From CAYJLB01 sp964370845 (lineage in GTDB: Bacteria; Bacillota; Clostridia; Oscillospirales; Ruminococcaceae), in contig CAYJLB010000050.1 in the NCBI GenBank assembly GCA_964370845.1, positions 1-16,758 on the forward strand: 16,758 nucleotides of DNA, read 5' to 3'. Each line of letters opens with the position of its first letter. Within the stretch, counting starts at the first letter, position 1. The notes below the pieces were generated by a model. The model was not told the origin of the DNA. It saw nothing but the letters and a program-made list of their open reading frames with translations, and searched no databases. The translations under genes were made by a program, and so were the position numbers. Below are positions 6,815 through 14,763 of the stretch, in pieces.

Positions 6815-7855
6815 GTGCCTGCTTTTAATGATAATGACCTTGCAAAAACCCTTCGCGGAGGTGAAATATTTCCTGTATACTTTTTATATGGGAAAGACGT
6901 TGCTTCTGTTCAAAGTTTTACTAAAAAATTAACGTCGAAACTTACTAATAAAGAGGATAATTCTTTAAATTATCACTATTTCGATGGAAAAAAATTGGAT
7001 TTAGGGGAGTTTGCTGACGTTTGCGAAATGCTTCCTATGTTTGCTGAAAGAATTACTGTTGTTATAAACGACTTTAACTGTGAAAGCTTATCTGCGAAAG
7101 ATTTGGAGTTTTTGATTAGTACAGTTACAAACTTACCTGAAACTACAGTTGTAATTTTTTATGTGACAGGAATTGATGTTTATACTGCAAAAAAAACATT
7201 GACAGCTAAAAACAAAAAGTTCGCTGATAATGTAGCAAAAGTAGGTGCAGTTTGTGAATTTAATTATAAAAATGCCTTAGAACTCTCAAAATATATTACC
7301 ACAAAGGTGGAAAAAAATGATTGTTCTATCTCAAAAAAAGCAGCGGAATATTTAGCAAACCGTTGTTTATGCAACACTTTAATGATTAATAGCGAAATTA
7401 AAAAATTGTGTGATTATTTAGAGGGAGGAGAAATTACAATTGATGTAATTGACGACCTTGTGACAAAATCCCTTGACACGAGTGCGTTTACTTTAGCAAA
7501 GGCTTTAACTCGATTTGACGCAAAAACTTCATTTACTTTGCTATATGAATTGTATGATTGTCAAGCTGAATGTGTTGGAATTTTATCCGCTTTGTCTATG
7601 GCATTCACTGACTTATACAGGGCGAGAGTTGCCTTAAATCAAGGAATTCCACAGAATAAAACCATTGCTGATTTTGGTTATAAGGGTAGAGAATTTGCTA
7701 TTAGAAATGCTTATAATGACTGCGGAAAAATCTCTGTTTCAAGGCTTAGGCGGTGTATGAAAATTCTTTCTGACACTGATATTGCGCTCAAATCTTTGCG
7801 AACTGATAATAAAATTTTGCTTGAAACTGCAATTGGAAAAATGCTGATTAAATAA
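6815..7855 (+). CDS. holA: DNA polymerase III delta subunit (clamp-loader wrench)
   Basis: Part of the clamp loader that opens the beta sliding clamp at the replication fork. The 346-residue length and the opening IFPVYFLYGKDVASV are typical of HolA, where the IKPVYxLYGxE segment begins the first AAA-like domain. MLPMFAERITVVIND, the PETTVVIFYV strand and a C-terminal helical collar (FTLLYELYDCQ...) follow in the family order. It starts with GTG, with AGGAG (6801-6805) nine bases upstream inside the end of comEC, so translation is probably coupled. The comEC-holA order is common in Firmicutes; the rpsT gene that often follows holA is absent here. Confidence 0.93.
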   Translation: MPAFNDNDLAKTLRGGEIFPVYFLYGKDVASVQSFTKKLTSKLTNKEDNSLNYHYFDGKKLDLGEFADVCEMLPMFAERITVVINDFNCESLSAKDLEFLISTVTNLPETTVVIFYVTGIDVYTAKKTLTAKNKKFADNVAKVGAVCEFNYKNALELSKYITTKVEKNDCSISKKAAEYLANRCLCNTLMINSEIKKLCDYLEGGEITIDVIDDLVTKSLDTSAFTLAKALTRFDAKTSFTLLYELYDCQAECVGILSALSMAFTDLYRARVALNQGIPQNKTIADFGYKGREFAIRNAYNDCGKISVSRLRRCMKILSDTDIALKSLRTDNKILLETAIGKMLIK

Positions 7856-7869
7856 AATGGGTGAGATAA

Positions 7870-8451
7870 TTGATAAAGATAGATATGGCTTTAATTGTTG
7901 AGGGGAAATACGATAAAATTAAACTTTCTTCAATTGTGGAAGCTGTTATAATACAAACTGACGGATTTAAGGTATTTAAAGATGAAGACAAACGAAATCT
8001 AATCTGTCACTATGCGAAAACTAAAGGAATTGCTATTTTAACGGACAGTGATAGTGCTGGCTTTAAAATTCGCAATTATATCAAGGGCTTTGTGAAAGAG
8101 GGGAAAATTGTAAATGTTTATATTCCCGACATTTTTGGGAAAGAAAAGCGAAAAGTTGAAGCTTCAAAAGAGGGAAAACTTGGCGTAGAGGGGATAAAAA
8201 AAGACATTTTAATTAAATCTTTTGAAAAGGCTGGGATTATCACTTATGAAAGTGAAGAAAAAAAAGAGCTTATCACAAAAATGGATTTTTATCTAGACGG
8301 ATTTATCGGACAGGATAATAGTTCCGCTAAAAGGCAGGCTTTGTTAAAGACTTTGGAACTTCCCGAATTGCTTTCCACAAAGGCAACTCTTGAAATAATT
8401 AACACGGTAATAGACTTAAATGAATATAAAAAAATAGTTGAAAAACTATGA
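7870..8451 (+). CDS. RNase M5-like toprim protein (DUF4093-type C-terminus)
   Basis: The toprim fold is visible at the N-terminus: VEGKYDK with catalytic glutamate E11, and ILTDSDSAG with the metal-binding D59-x-D61, then GFKIRNYI. EGKLGVEGI further on resembles the GKxGVE segment of RNase M5, the enzyme that matures 5S rRNA, so a role as RNase M5 or a close relative is likely. The 193-residue length fits RNase M5 relatives (about 180-190). The TTG at 7870 is preferred as start: GGGTGAG (7859-7865) lies four bases before it, whereas the internal ATG 7885 would be 20 bases away, and family members typically open with MIKI or MKI. Fourteen bases separate it from holA. Confidence 0.82.
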   Translation: MIKIDMALIVEGKYDKIKLSSIVEAVIIQTDGFKVFKDEDKRNLICHYAKTKGIAILTDSDSAGFKIRNYIKGFVKEGKIVNVYIPDIFGKEKRKVEASKEGKLGVEGIKKDILIKSFEKAGIITYESEEKKELITKMDFYLDGFIGQDNSSAKRQALLKTLELPELLSTKATLEIINTVIDLNEYKKIVEKL

Positions 8452-8481
8452 TGATTTGTAAAAACTGAAAGGATTGATATT

Positions 8482-9882
8482 TTGGTATTTTCTAGCTTAA
8501 CCTTTATTTTTTTCTTTTTGCCAATAGTATTGCTTACTTACTTTTTTGTGCCAATGAAAGGAAAAAACTTCATAATTTTAATCTCAGGGATAGTTTTCTA
8601 TGCTTGGGGAGAACCATTTTACATTTTTGTAATGCTTATTTCCGCGGCAATAGATTACTTTGCGGGGCGATTAATCCATAAATTTGTAGATAAAAGACGT
8701 TTAAAACTGATATTTTTGCTTGTTTCAGTAGTAATGAATTTATCTTTACTTGGAATTTTCAAGTACAGCTCATTTATCATAACGAATATTAATGATTTAT
8801 TTGGACTTGCAATTTTTGACCCAGAATTACCGCTTCCTATAGGGATTTCTTTTTATACTTTCCAAAGTATGTCCTACACAATCGACCTTTTTCTTGGAAA
8901 TATCAAGGTGCAAAAAAATATTTTCAGCTTCTTGTCCTACGTTACATTGTTCCCTCAAATTGTTGCAGGACCAATCGTTCGTTATGAGCACGTTGCTAAT
9001 GAAATTGATTACCGTGTAGTTAATTCCGACAAAATTGCTCAAGGTATAGGAACTTTTGTTAAAGGACTTGGTAAAAAAGTGCTTTTAGCAAATAACATCG
9101 GACTTTTATGGTCCCAAGTTAAGGCTATGGATTATGGAGAAATTTCAGTTTTAACAGCTTGGATAGGAATTTTAGCCTTTACTTTTCAGATTTATTATGA
9201 CTTTTCCGGTTACTCGGATATGGCAGTTGGACTTGGTAAAATGCTAGGTTTCAACTTCCCACAAAACTTCAATTATCCTTATATTTCAAAAAGTATAAGC
9301 GAATTTTGGCGTAGGTGGCACATGACTTTAGGCTCGTGGTTTCGCTCTTATGTTTACATTCCTATGGGGGGAAATCGAAAAGGCTTAAGTCGTACAATTT
9401 TTAACCTTGCAGTAGTTTGGTTATTGACAGGAATTTGGCATGGTGCGAGCTGGAACTTTATACTTTGGGGCAGTTATTTTGGAGTGCTAATCATTATGGA
9501 AAGGCTTTTCCTTGGGAAAATACTTGAGAAATTGCCAGCTGTTGTTTCAACTTTATATACTTTTGTTTTAGTAGTTTTCGGTTGGGTATTCTTTGACATT
9601 GACGGGTTAACTCCTGCACTTAATTACTTTAAAGCAATGTTTGGTGCTACGGGAATTGTAGCTGATGATCTTGGAATTTACCTATTTTCAACAAATATTA
9701 TGCTACTTCTTTTAGGTGCATTTTTGGCAACTCCACTACTAAATAACTTATATATTAAGCTTATGAACAAATTCACTGCGACAGCTTATGTTATGCCAGT
9801 AATTCAGCTTGTTGTAATGCTTTTATCCACAGCTTATTTAGTAAACGCAACTTACAACCCATTTTTATATTTCAGATTTTAG
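8482..9882 (+). CDS. MBOAT-family membrane O-acyltransferase (AlgI-like)
   Basis: Membrane-embedded acyltransferase thought to carry acyl groups, often acetyl, across the membrane to a polysaccharide or wall polymer. The opening MVFSSLTFIFFFLPIVLL is the standard AlgI start. Conserved MBOAT blocks include PLPIGISFYTFQSMSYT, FPQIVAGPIVRY, FWRRWHMTLGSWFRSYVYIP (H280) and LLTGIWHGASWNFILWG, whose H320 is the expected catalytic histidine. About ten hydrophobic segments are visible over 466 residues, the usual AlgI length. TTG 8482 has AAAGGA (8468-8473) eight bases upstream. It is followed 18 bases later by a DHHW protein, the usual partner. The substrate is unknown; no DltA or DltC neighbours suggest D-alanylation. 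Confidence 0.92.
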   Translation: MVFSSLTFIFFFLPIVLLTYFFVPMKGKNFIILISGIVFYAWGEPFYIFVMLISAAIDYFAGRLIHKFVDKRRLKLIFLLVSVVMNLSLLGIFKYSSFIITNINDLFGLAIFDPELPLPIGISFYTFQSMSYTIDLFLGNIKVQKNIFSFLSYVTLFPQIVAGPIVRYEHVANEIDYRVVNSDKIAQGIGTFVKGLGKKVLLANNIGLLWSQVKAMDYGEISVLTAWIGILAFTFQIYYDFSGYSDMAVGLGKMLGFNFPQNFNYPYISKSISEFWRRWHMTLGSWFRSYVYIPMGGNRKGLSRTIFNLAVVWLLTGIWHGASWNFILWGSYFGVLIIMERLFLGKILEKLPAVVSTLYTFVLVVFGWVFFDIDGLTPALNYFKAMFGATGIVADDLGIYLFSTNIMLLLLGAFLATPLLNNLYIKLMNKFTATAYVMPVIQLVVMLLSTAYLVNATYNPFLYFRF

Positions 9883-9900
9883 TGAAAGGAGAGGTAAAAG

Positions 9901-11043
9901 ATGAATATTAAAGTAAAAATTTTGACAATAATTTTGTTCTTTGGATTTTTAGTAGGACTTCCAATTATTACAGTTATTACGCCTAAGGAATATTTTTCTG
10001 AACAAGAAAATAAAAACCTTGCTACCTTTCCAACTTTTGATATAGAAGACGTAAAAAATAAGGAATATATGAACGATATTGATACCTTTGTATCCGACCA
10101 TTTTGCTTTTAGAACGGACTGGATTTCTTTTAAAACGGATATTGATTTAACTATCGGGCGACAAGAAATTAGTGGAGTTTATTTCACTGAAGATATGCTT
10201 TTAGCTGACTTTACTGACCCTGACTATGAAACTGTTGATGAAAGTATAAATGCCATTAATGCTTTTGCGAGAAACAATGAAGTTCCAACTTATGTTATGA
10301 TTGTTCCAACTGCAATTGAAATTTATCGTGAAGAACTTGATAAAAATGCACCAATTTTATCTCAAAAAGAGTTTATTGATGATTTTTATAGTGGTTTAAC
10401 TAATGAAAATGTTGTAAAGTTAGATAGCTTTACACCGTTGTTGGCGGCAAGGAATGAGTATATTTACTACAATACTGACCACCACTGGACAAGCTTAGGT
10501 GCTTATTACGCTTATGCTGCCACTATTGATGAAATGGGGCAAACTCCGTTAGCTTTGTCGGATTTTAACATTGAACACGTTAGCAATGATTTTTATGGAA
10601 CGACTTATTCAAAGGTGTTATATGATGGAGTTGAACCTGATACAATTGATTTTTATCACAATGCAAACGGGACAAAAGTTACTTCTCTTGAAGTAATTGG
10701 TGGACAAACTCCAGTTGTAAATGATACAATTTATTTTAGAGATTTTCTTGATGAAAAGGACAAATATGGTGCATTTACAGGTTCAAACTCTCCACTAGTT
10801 ACAATTAAATCATCTATCGAAGACGGGGAGAAATTGTTGTTAATCAAGGACTCCTATGCACATTGTTATGTTCAGTTTTTGGGTGAGCATTACTCCCAAA
10901 TTGATATGCTTGACCTACGATATATAAACACTTATGCAGATGAACTTATGAATATTGAAGATTATGATAGAGTTTTGATTTTGTATAATGCGGACACTTT
11001 GGCAACTGATAACAATATTGTAAAATTGACAAAAGAAAAATAA
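9901..11043 (+). CDS. DHHW-family protein, AlgJ/AlgX-like SGNH partner of the acyltransferase
   Basis: Probably an extracytoplasmic, membrane-anchored O-acetyltransferase that completes acyl transfer to a surface polymer with the upstream MBOAT protein. One hydrophobic segment (about residues 5-27) serves as signal anchor. The family motif DHHW is present at D193-H194-H195-W196 in YYNTDHHWTSLG, and the SGNH-like nucleophile region is LLLIKDSYAHC with D317-S318. The N-terminal YFSEQENKNLATFP segment is typical of the family. The 380-residue length is normal. AAAGGAGAGG precedes the ATG. The operon probably ends here, since a weak hairpin and T run follow at 11072-11099. Confidence 0.88.
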   Translation: MNIKVKILTIILFFGFLVGLPIITVITPKEYFSEQENKNLATFPTFDIEDVKNKEYMNDIDTFVSDHFAFRTDWISFKTDIDLTIGRQEISGVYFTEDMLLADFTDPDYETVDESINAINAFARNNEVPTYVMIVPTAIEIYREELDKNAPILSQKEFIDDFYSGLTNENVVKLDSFTPLLAARNEYIYYNTDHHWTSLGAYYAYAATIDEMGQTPLALSDFNIEHVSNDFYGTTYSKVLYDGVEPDTIDFYHNANGTKVTSLEVIGGQTPVVNDTIYFRDFLDEKDKYGAFTGSNSPLVTIKSSIEDGEKLLLIKDSYAHCYVQFLGEHYSQIDMLDLRYINTYADELMNIEDYDRVLILYNADTLATDNNIVKLTKEK

Positions 11044-11071
11044 CAATATTAATTGTTTGCGTTATTGTGTT

Positions 11072-11099
11072 TTTCGTCCCTTAAGAACGAAACTTTTTT
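11072..11099 (+). terminator. Possible weak terminator after the acyltransferase operon
   Basis: TTTCGT (11072-11077) pairs with ACGAAA (11087-11092) around a nine-base loop, followed by one C and six T. The stem is short and AT-rich, so termination may be partial. Confidence 0.4.
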
Positions 11100-11124
11100 C
11101 ACTAGAAAAATATGGTGAAAAAAG
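11093..11124 (+). repeat. Perfect 10-bp inverted repeat upstream of pyrB
   Basis: CTTTTTTCAC (11093-11102) and GTGAAAAAAG (11115-11124) are exact reverse complements around a 12-base loop. The first arm uses the T run of the preceding terminator-like hairpin, so the two hairpins would compete in RNA. It lies about 20 bases before the pyrB ribosome site. It could be a bidirectional structure or an operator; nothing in the sequence decides. Confidence 0.6.
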
Positions 11125-11159
11125 ACACACAAAACGTCTAGAAAGGAATGATGACAATT

Positions 11160-12236
11160 ATGGCAAACGAATTTGCAAATTTCATTGATTTAAACGATTA
11201 TCCTGTAGAATGGTGGGATAAGTTGTTAAAACTTGCTTGTGAGATTTATGAAAATCCAAAGTATTTTACTCATCGCTGTTCGGGGAAAATTATGGGAACT
11301 CTTTTTTACGAGCCATCAACAAGAACACAAATGTCCTTTCAATCTGCTATGATAAAACTTGGTGGGAGTATTATCGGTTTTGATAATCCTGCTGTTTCTT
11401 CAGTTTCAAAAGGTGAAAATCTCAAGGATACTACCAAAATAGTAAGCAATTATGCGGATATAATTGTTATGAGGCATTATAACGAGGGTGCTGTAAAGGC
11501 TTCTGCACTTACAGCAGATTGCCCTGTAATTAATGCTGGTGACGGTGGGCATTTGCACCCTACTCAAACTTTAACTGATTTATTGACACTACTTAAAGAA
11601 AAAGGAACTCTTGAAAACCTTACAATTGGACTATGTGGTGATTTGTTGAACGGTAGGACAGTCCATTCCCTTGTAAAAGCACTTTCTTTGTACAAAGGGA
11701 ACAAATTTGTTTTAATTTCAACTAAACAATTAAGTTTGCCTGGTTATTTAAAAGAAAGCTTGAAAAAAGTAAATTGTGAAATTTCTGAGTGTGAAGATTT
11801 GCAAAGTGCAATTTCTAACCTTGACGTTTTATATATGACAAGAATTCAAAAGGAAAGATTTGCTTCCGAAGAAGAATATATTCGCGAAAAAAATGTTTAT
11901 ATTCTCGACAGGGAAAAAATGCAATTTGCTAAAAAAGATATGATTGTTATGCACCCACTTCCACGAGTTGATGAAATAGATTTAGCTGTGGACGAGGACG
12001 AGCGTGCTGTTTATTTTAGACAAGCGAAATACGGTGTTTTCGTGAGAATGGCTTTAATTTTAACTTTGCTTGAACATAATGACAGGTTTAAAGATTTACT
12101 TTCAGGTGAAATTTTTGAAAATGTAAAGTGTACAAACTCCAATTGTATAACAAATATTGAAAATTACCACCCAAAATCTTTTATAAAATTAGATAAAGGG
12201 TACAAATGTGAGTATTGCGACCGTATTATTTTGTAG
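11160..12236 (+). CDS. pyrB: Aspartate carbamoyltransferase with fused PyrI-like zinc domain
   Basis: Condenses carbamoyl phosphate with aspartate, the first committed step of pyrimidine synthesis. Catalytic motifs are intact: carbamoyl-phosphate loop S53-T-R55-T56 in YEPSTRTQMSF, SKGENLKDT, H133 in HPTQTLTDLL, and H265 in MHPLPRVDEI. After about residue 310 the chain continues into C324-x4-C329 (CTNSNC) and C350-x2-C353 (CEYC), matching the zinc-binding C-terminal domain of PyrI, without PyrI's nucleotide-binding allosteric domain. The catalytic chain alone is usually about 310 residues; this one is 358. ATG 11160 is chosen, 12 bases after GAAAGGA; ATGs at 11148 and 11151 are too close to that site, though 11151 remains possible. 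carAB, supplying carbamoyl phosphate, is 2.5 kb downstream. Confidence 0.94.
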   Translation: MANEFANFIDLNDYPVEWWDKLLKLACEIYENPKYFTHRCSGKIMGTLFYEPSTRTQMSFQSAMIKLGGSIIGFDNPAVSSVSKGENLKDTTKIVSNYADIIVMRHYNEGAVKASALTADCPVINAGDGGHLHPTQTLTDLLTLLKEKGTLENLTIGLCGDLLNGRTVHSLVKALSLYKGNKFVLISTKQLSLPGYLKESLKKVNCEISECEDLQSAISNLDVLYMTRIQKERFASEEEYIREKNVYILDREKMQFAKKDMIVMHPLPRVDEIDLAVDEDERAVYFRQAKYGVFVRMALILTLLEHNDRFKDLLSGEIFENVKCTNSNCITNIENYHPKSFIKLDKGYKCEYCDRIIL

Positions 12237-12297
12237 TTATTTGTCAAAATATCATATTAAATAAGAAAAAGTTGAAGAATTTTGGACTGAATTTTAG

Positions 12298-12326
12298 TTG
12301 CGATAATTCATAAAAAATGGTAAAAT
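12298..12326 (+). promoter_or_regulatory. Promoter of the glycosyltransferase/flippase pair
   Basis: TTGCGA (12298-12303) and TAAAAT (12321-12326) are 17 bases apart, and TGG directly before the -10 gives an extended -10 (TGnTAAAAT). This suggests the glycan pair is transcribed independently of pyrB. About 85 bases of AT-rich leader follow. Confidence 0.55.
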
Positions 12327-12417
12327 ATAAATAATACTTACGACAAAAATAGTGATAATAAACATTTCACGCATAATATAAATTTTTGGAGTAAATTAAG
12401 AAAGCGAGGAGATTGAA

Positions 12418-13473
12418 ATGCCGTCAATTAATATGAGGTCTACAGCCGAAAAAGTTAAAGGACAAGGTGTAGGCTCTGCATATGCTGAGCAAGTTGGGCT
12501 TATGAAAAGAGGACTTAAAGGTTTTAAAGTTTACGAAAATGCCTTAAAAGTTTGTGATATTCATCATTATCATACTATTAACCCTGATTATTTTATTGAG
12601 AGAATGCTGCTTAAGGACAAGAGTATTGCAGTTGGATATGTTCACTTTCTCCCTGATACTGTTGATGAAAGTTTAAATATGCCAAAGTGGATGAGAAGTA
12701 TTTTTTATTGGTATATGCTTAAATTTTACAATAGTATGGATTATTTAGTTACTGTAAACCCTACTTTTATAAAGAAAATTGCTGAATATGACATAAAAAA
12801 ACCTAAAGTTTTATGTATTCCAAATTTTGTTGCTAAAGCTGATTTTTATGAGCAAAAGTTATCAAAAAAAGCTAATACTCGTAAAAAGTATAAAGTTCCT
12901 CAAAACAAATTTGTAGTTTTAGGTGTGGGGCAATTGCAACGTAGAAAAGGTGTTGCTGAGTTTGTTGAAGTTGCAAAAATGCAACCTGATGTGCAATTTA
13001 TTTGGGCTGGAGGATTTTCTTTTGGAAGAATGTCCGACGGATATGATGAAATTCAAAAGATAATGGAAAACCCACCGAAAAACGTGAAGTTCTTGGGAAT
13101 TATTCCAAGGGAGGAAATGAACGATTTATATAATATGGCGGATTTAATGTTTTTGCCGTCTTATGGAGAACTTTTTCCTATGACAATTTTGGAATCAATT
13201 TCATGTAAAACTCCAATTTTATTGCGTGATAATGAGGAATATGTGAATATCTTGAAGAATTATTATCTCAAAGCAACCACCAATAAAGGTTTTGCGAAGA
13301 TTATTGGAAAACTAGCTAGTGATGGTGAATTTCATTCTAAATGGAGTGAAAAAGCGTATGTTTGCAGTAAAATTTATAACGAAGATAACATTTTAAAGCA
13401 GTGGGAACTTTTCTATAGCAAAATTTATTTGAAGAAAAAATTTAAGGAGAAAAAATGCAAATCAATCAAATAG
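12418..13473 (+). CDS. GT4-family glycosyltransferase
   Basis: Cytoplasmic, probably membrane-associated enzyme moving sugar from a nucleotide donor to a lipid or glycan acceptor. The N-terminal acceptor domain has GQGVGSAYAEQVGLM, DIHHYHTINP and VGYVHFLPDT; the C-terminal GT-B donor domain has VLGVGQLQRRKG (G169 onward), FIWAGG, VKFLGIIPREEMNDLYNMADL and the retaining-GT E-x7-E motif E251-LFPMTIL-E259. The 351-residue length is normal for GT4. The very basic C-terminus (KKKFKEKKCKSIK) could bind acidic membrane lipids. AGGAG (12407-12411) is six bases from the ATG. Pairing with a UPF0104 protein suggests glycolipid or lipid-anchored glycan synthesis; the exact sugar and acceptor are not readable. 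Confidence 0.88.
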   Translation: MPSINMRSTAEKVKGQGVGSAYAEQVGLMKRGLKGFKVYENALKVCDIHHYHTINPDYFIERMLLKDKSIAVGYVHFLPDTVDESLNMPKWMRSIFYWYMLKFYNSMDYLVTVNPTFIKKIAEYDIKKPKVLCIPNFVAKADFYEQKLSKKANTRKKYKVPQNKFVVLGVGQLQRRKGVAEFVEVAKMQPDVQFIWAGGFSFGRMSDGYDEIQKIMENPPKNVKFLGIIPREEMNDLYNMADLMFLPSYGELFPMTILESISCKTPILLRDNEEYVNILKNYYLKATTNKGFAKIIGKLASDGEFHSKWSEKAYVCSKIYNEDNILKQWELFYSKIYLKKKFKEKKCKSIK

Positions 13474-13484
13474 CTGATGTATAA
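13455..13484 (+). other. Possible nine-codon leader ORF (MQINQIADV)
   Basis: An ATG at 13455, preceded by the strong site AAGGAGA (13444-13450) four bases upstream, opens a nine-codon frame ending TAA at 13484. It overlaps the end of the glycosyltransferase gene in another frame and stops 19 bases before the next gene, which has no visible ribosome site. It may couple translation of the two genes, or mark a degraded start. It could also be chance. Confidence 0.3.
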
Positions 13485-13503
13485 TTGAATTTGTATAAAT
13501 CTT

Positions 13504-14538
13504 ATGAAAAATTTTATTAAAAAAAATTGGTTCGGGTTATTAACTGCAGTACTTTCATTTTTAATTTTTTCTATTACTTTAAGGGATTCAGGTGGATTTA
13601 GCGGAATTTTTGAAATACTCAAAGACGCGGATAAATTTTGGATTTTCGTAGCAGTATTATTTGTTGTAATTTATTGGTTTATGGACGGAATGATTTTGCA
13701 TATTTTTATTCTAACCCATGTGAAAGTTTATAGTAGGCTTTTGTCCATAAAAACTGCGATAATTGGGCTTTTGTATAGCGCGTTAACACCCTTTGCTATC
13801 GGTGGACAACCTATGATGGTTTATATGATGGCAAAATCCGATGTTGAGGAAGGGGACGCTGCTGGAATTGTTACTATTAAGTCCATAATTTTTCAGATTG
13901 TAATGGTTTTTTACTCAATTTTAGCAATTTTCACTGCTGCTTACTTTTTTGCAAACGAAATTGATAATTTCGCATTATATGTGACAGGCGGACTCATTTT
14001 AAATGGCTTGTTTATCTTTTTTATACTTTTAATTTGTTTTCATAAGAAGTTTATTAAAAGAGCTGCCTATTTTCTTTTGAAATTGCTCTTTAAGCTCAAG
14101 ATAATTAAGAATTTTAAATCGGCTTGCATTGGTGTAAATAAGCAAATAAATATTTTTGCTCATTCAATTTCTTCTGTAAAAAAGCATAAGAAAACTGTTG
14201 TAATTGCAGTATTTTTCACTTTGTTTCAACTTTTATCTTACAACTTAATTCCATATTGTATCTATCGCTCTTTTAATCTTACTGGGGCAGATGCAATGAA
14301 TATGTTTTTTGCAAATTCATTGATTACAATGATAATTGCATTTATTCCATTACCTGGAGGTTCAGGGGCGGCAGAGGGAAGTTCATATTTATTCTTTAAA
14401 TTATTTTTTACTGAAAAATTAATTTTCCCTGCAGTGTTTATTTGGCGATTTATTACCTATTTCTTATGTATAATTGTAGGAATGGGCATTAGTATTTTTG
14501 ATGTAATAAAAAGTTTTAGAAATCGCAAAAAAAGTTAA
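13504..14538 (+). CDS. UPF0104/AglD-like flippase-like integral membrane protein
   Basis: Polytopic membrane protein of the family that includes the lysylphosphatidylglycerol synthase transmembrane region, whose members are thought to move lipids or lipid-linked sugars. About eight hydrophobic segments are seen over 344 residues. Signature segments are PFAIGGQPMMVYMMAKSD (G100-G101-Q102-P103) and IPLPGGSGAAEGSSYLFF (P284 to G292). No aminoacyl-transferase (MprF) soluble domain is present, so lysyl-lipid synthesis itself is unlikely. The ATG at 13504 has no Shine-Dalgarno-like sequence; expression may rely on coupling to the preceding gene or the nine-codon ORF at 13455. It probably acts on the glycolipid made by the upstream glycosyltransferase (inference from context). 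Confidence 0.87.
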   Translation: MKNFIKKNWFGLLTAVLSFLIFSITLRDSGGFSGIFEILKDADKFWIFVAVLFVVIYWFMDGMILHIFILTHVKVYSRLLSIKTAIIGLLYSALTPFAIGGQPMMVYMMAKSDVEEGDAAGIVTIKSIIFQIVMVFYSILAIFTAAYFFANEIDNFALYVTGGLILNGLFIFFILLICFHKKFIKRAAYFLLKLLFKLKIIKNFKSACIGVNKQINIFAHSISSVKKHKKTVVIAVFFTLFQLLSYNLIPYCIYRSFNLTGADAMNMFFANSLITMIIAFIPLPGGSGAAEGSSYLFFKLFFTEKLIFPAVFIWRFITYFLCIIVGMGISIFDVIKSFRNRKKS

Positions 14539-14606
14539 ATTCTCAATATTCTAGTATAATTTCTTTTGTTAAATAAATTAAATTTTATAAAATAGCTAGA
14601 AAGGTA

Positions 14607-14635
14607 TTTACAAATTAATAAGATTATTGTATAAT
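14607..14635 (+). promoter_or_regulatory. Promoter of carAB
   Basis: TTTACA (14607-14612) and a perfect TATAAT (14630-14635) are separated by 17 bases. Transcription should start near 14642, giving a leader of about 120 bases before carA. No arginine box or T-box signature was recognised around it. Confidence 0.75.
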
Positions 14636-14679
14636 ACAATATTAGAGTATTTGAGAGTTTTTTTATCATTTGCTTGTCG

Positions 14680-14737
14680 AAATTCCAGCTATTTTGGAAT
14701 TTGTTCGTTGTAAAACTATGGAGGTATTTATAGTTTT
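14680..14737 (+). promoter_or_regulatory. Two-hairpin leader of carA
   Basis: Two perfect 8-bp hairpins lie in tandem: AAATTCCA (14680-14687) with TGGAATTT (14695-14702), and AAAACTAT (14712-14719) with ATAGTTTT (14730-14737). The second displays GGAGG (14720-14724) in its loop, upstream of the real ribosome site GGAGGGA (14752-14758). Neither has a following T run, so they are not intrinsic terminators. I see no PyrR binding-loop consensus. A regulatory role is possible but unproven. Confidence 0.4.
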
Positions 14738-14763
14738 GATTTGTATATTGTGGAGGGAAGAAA

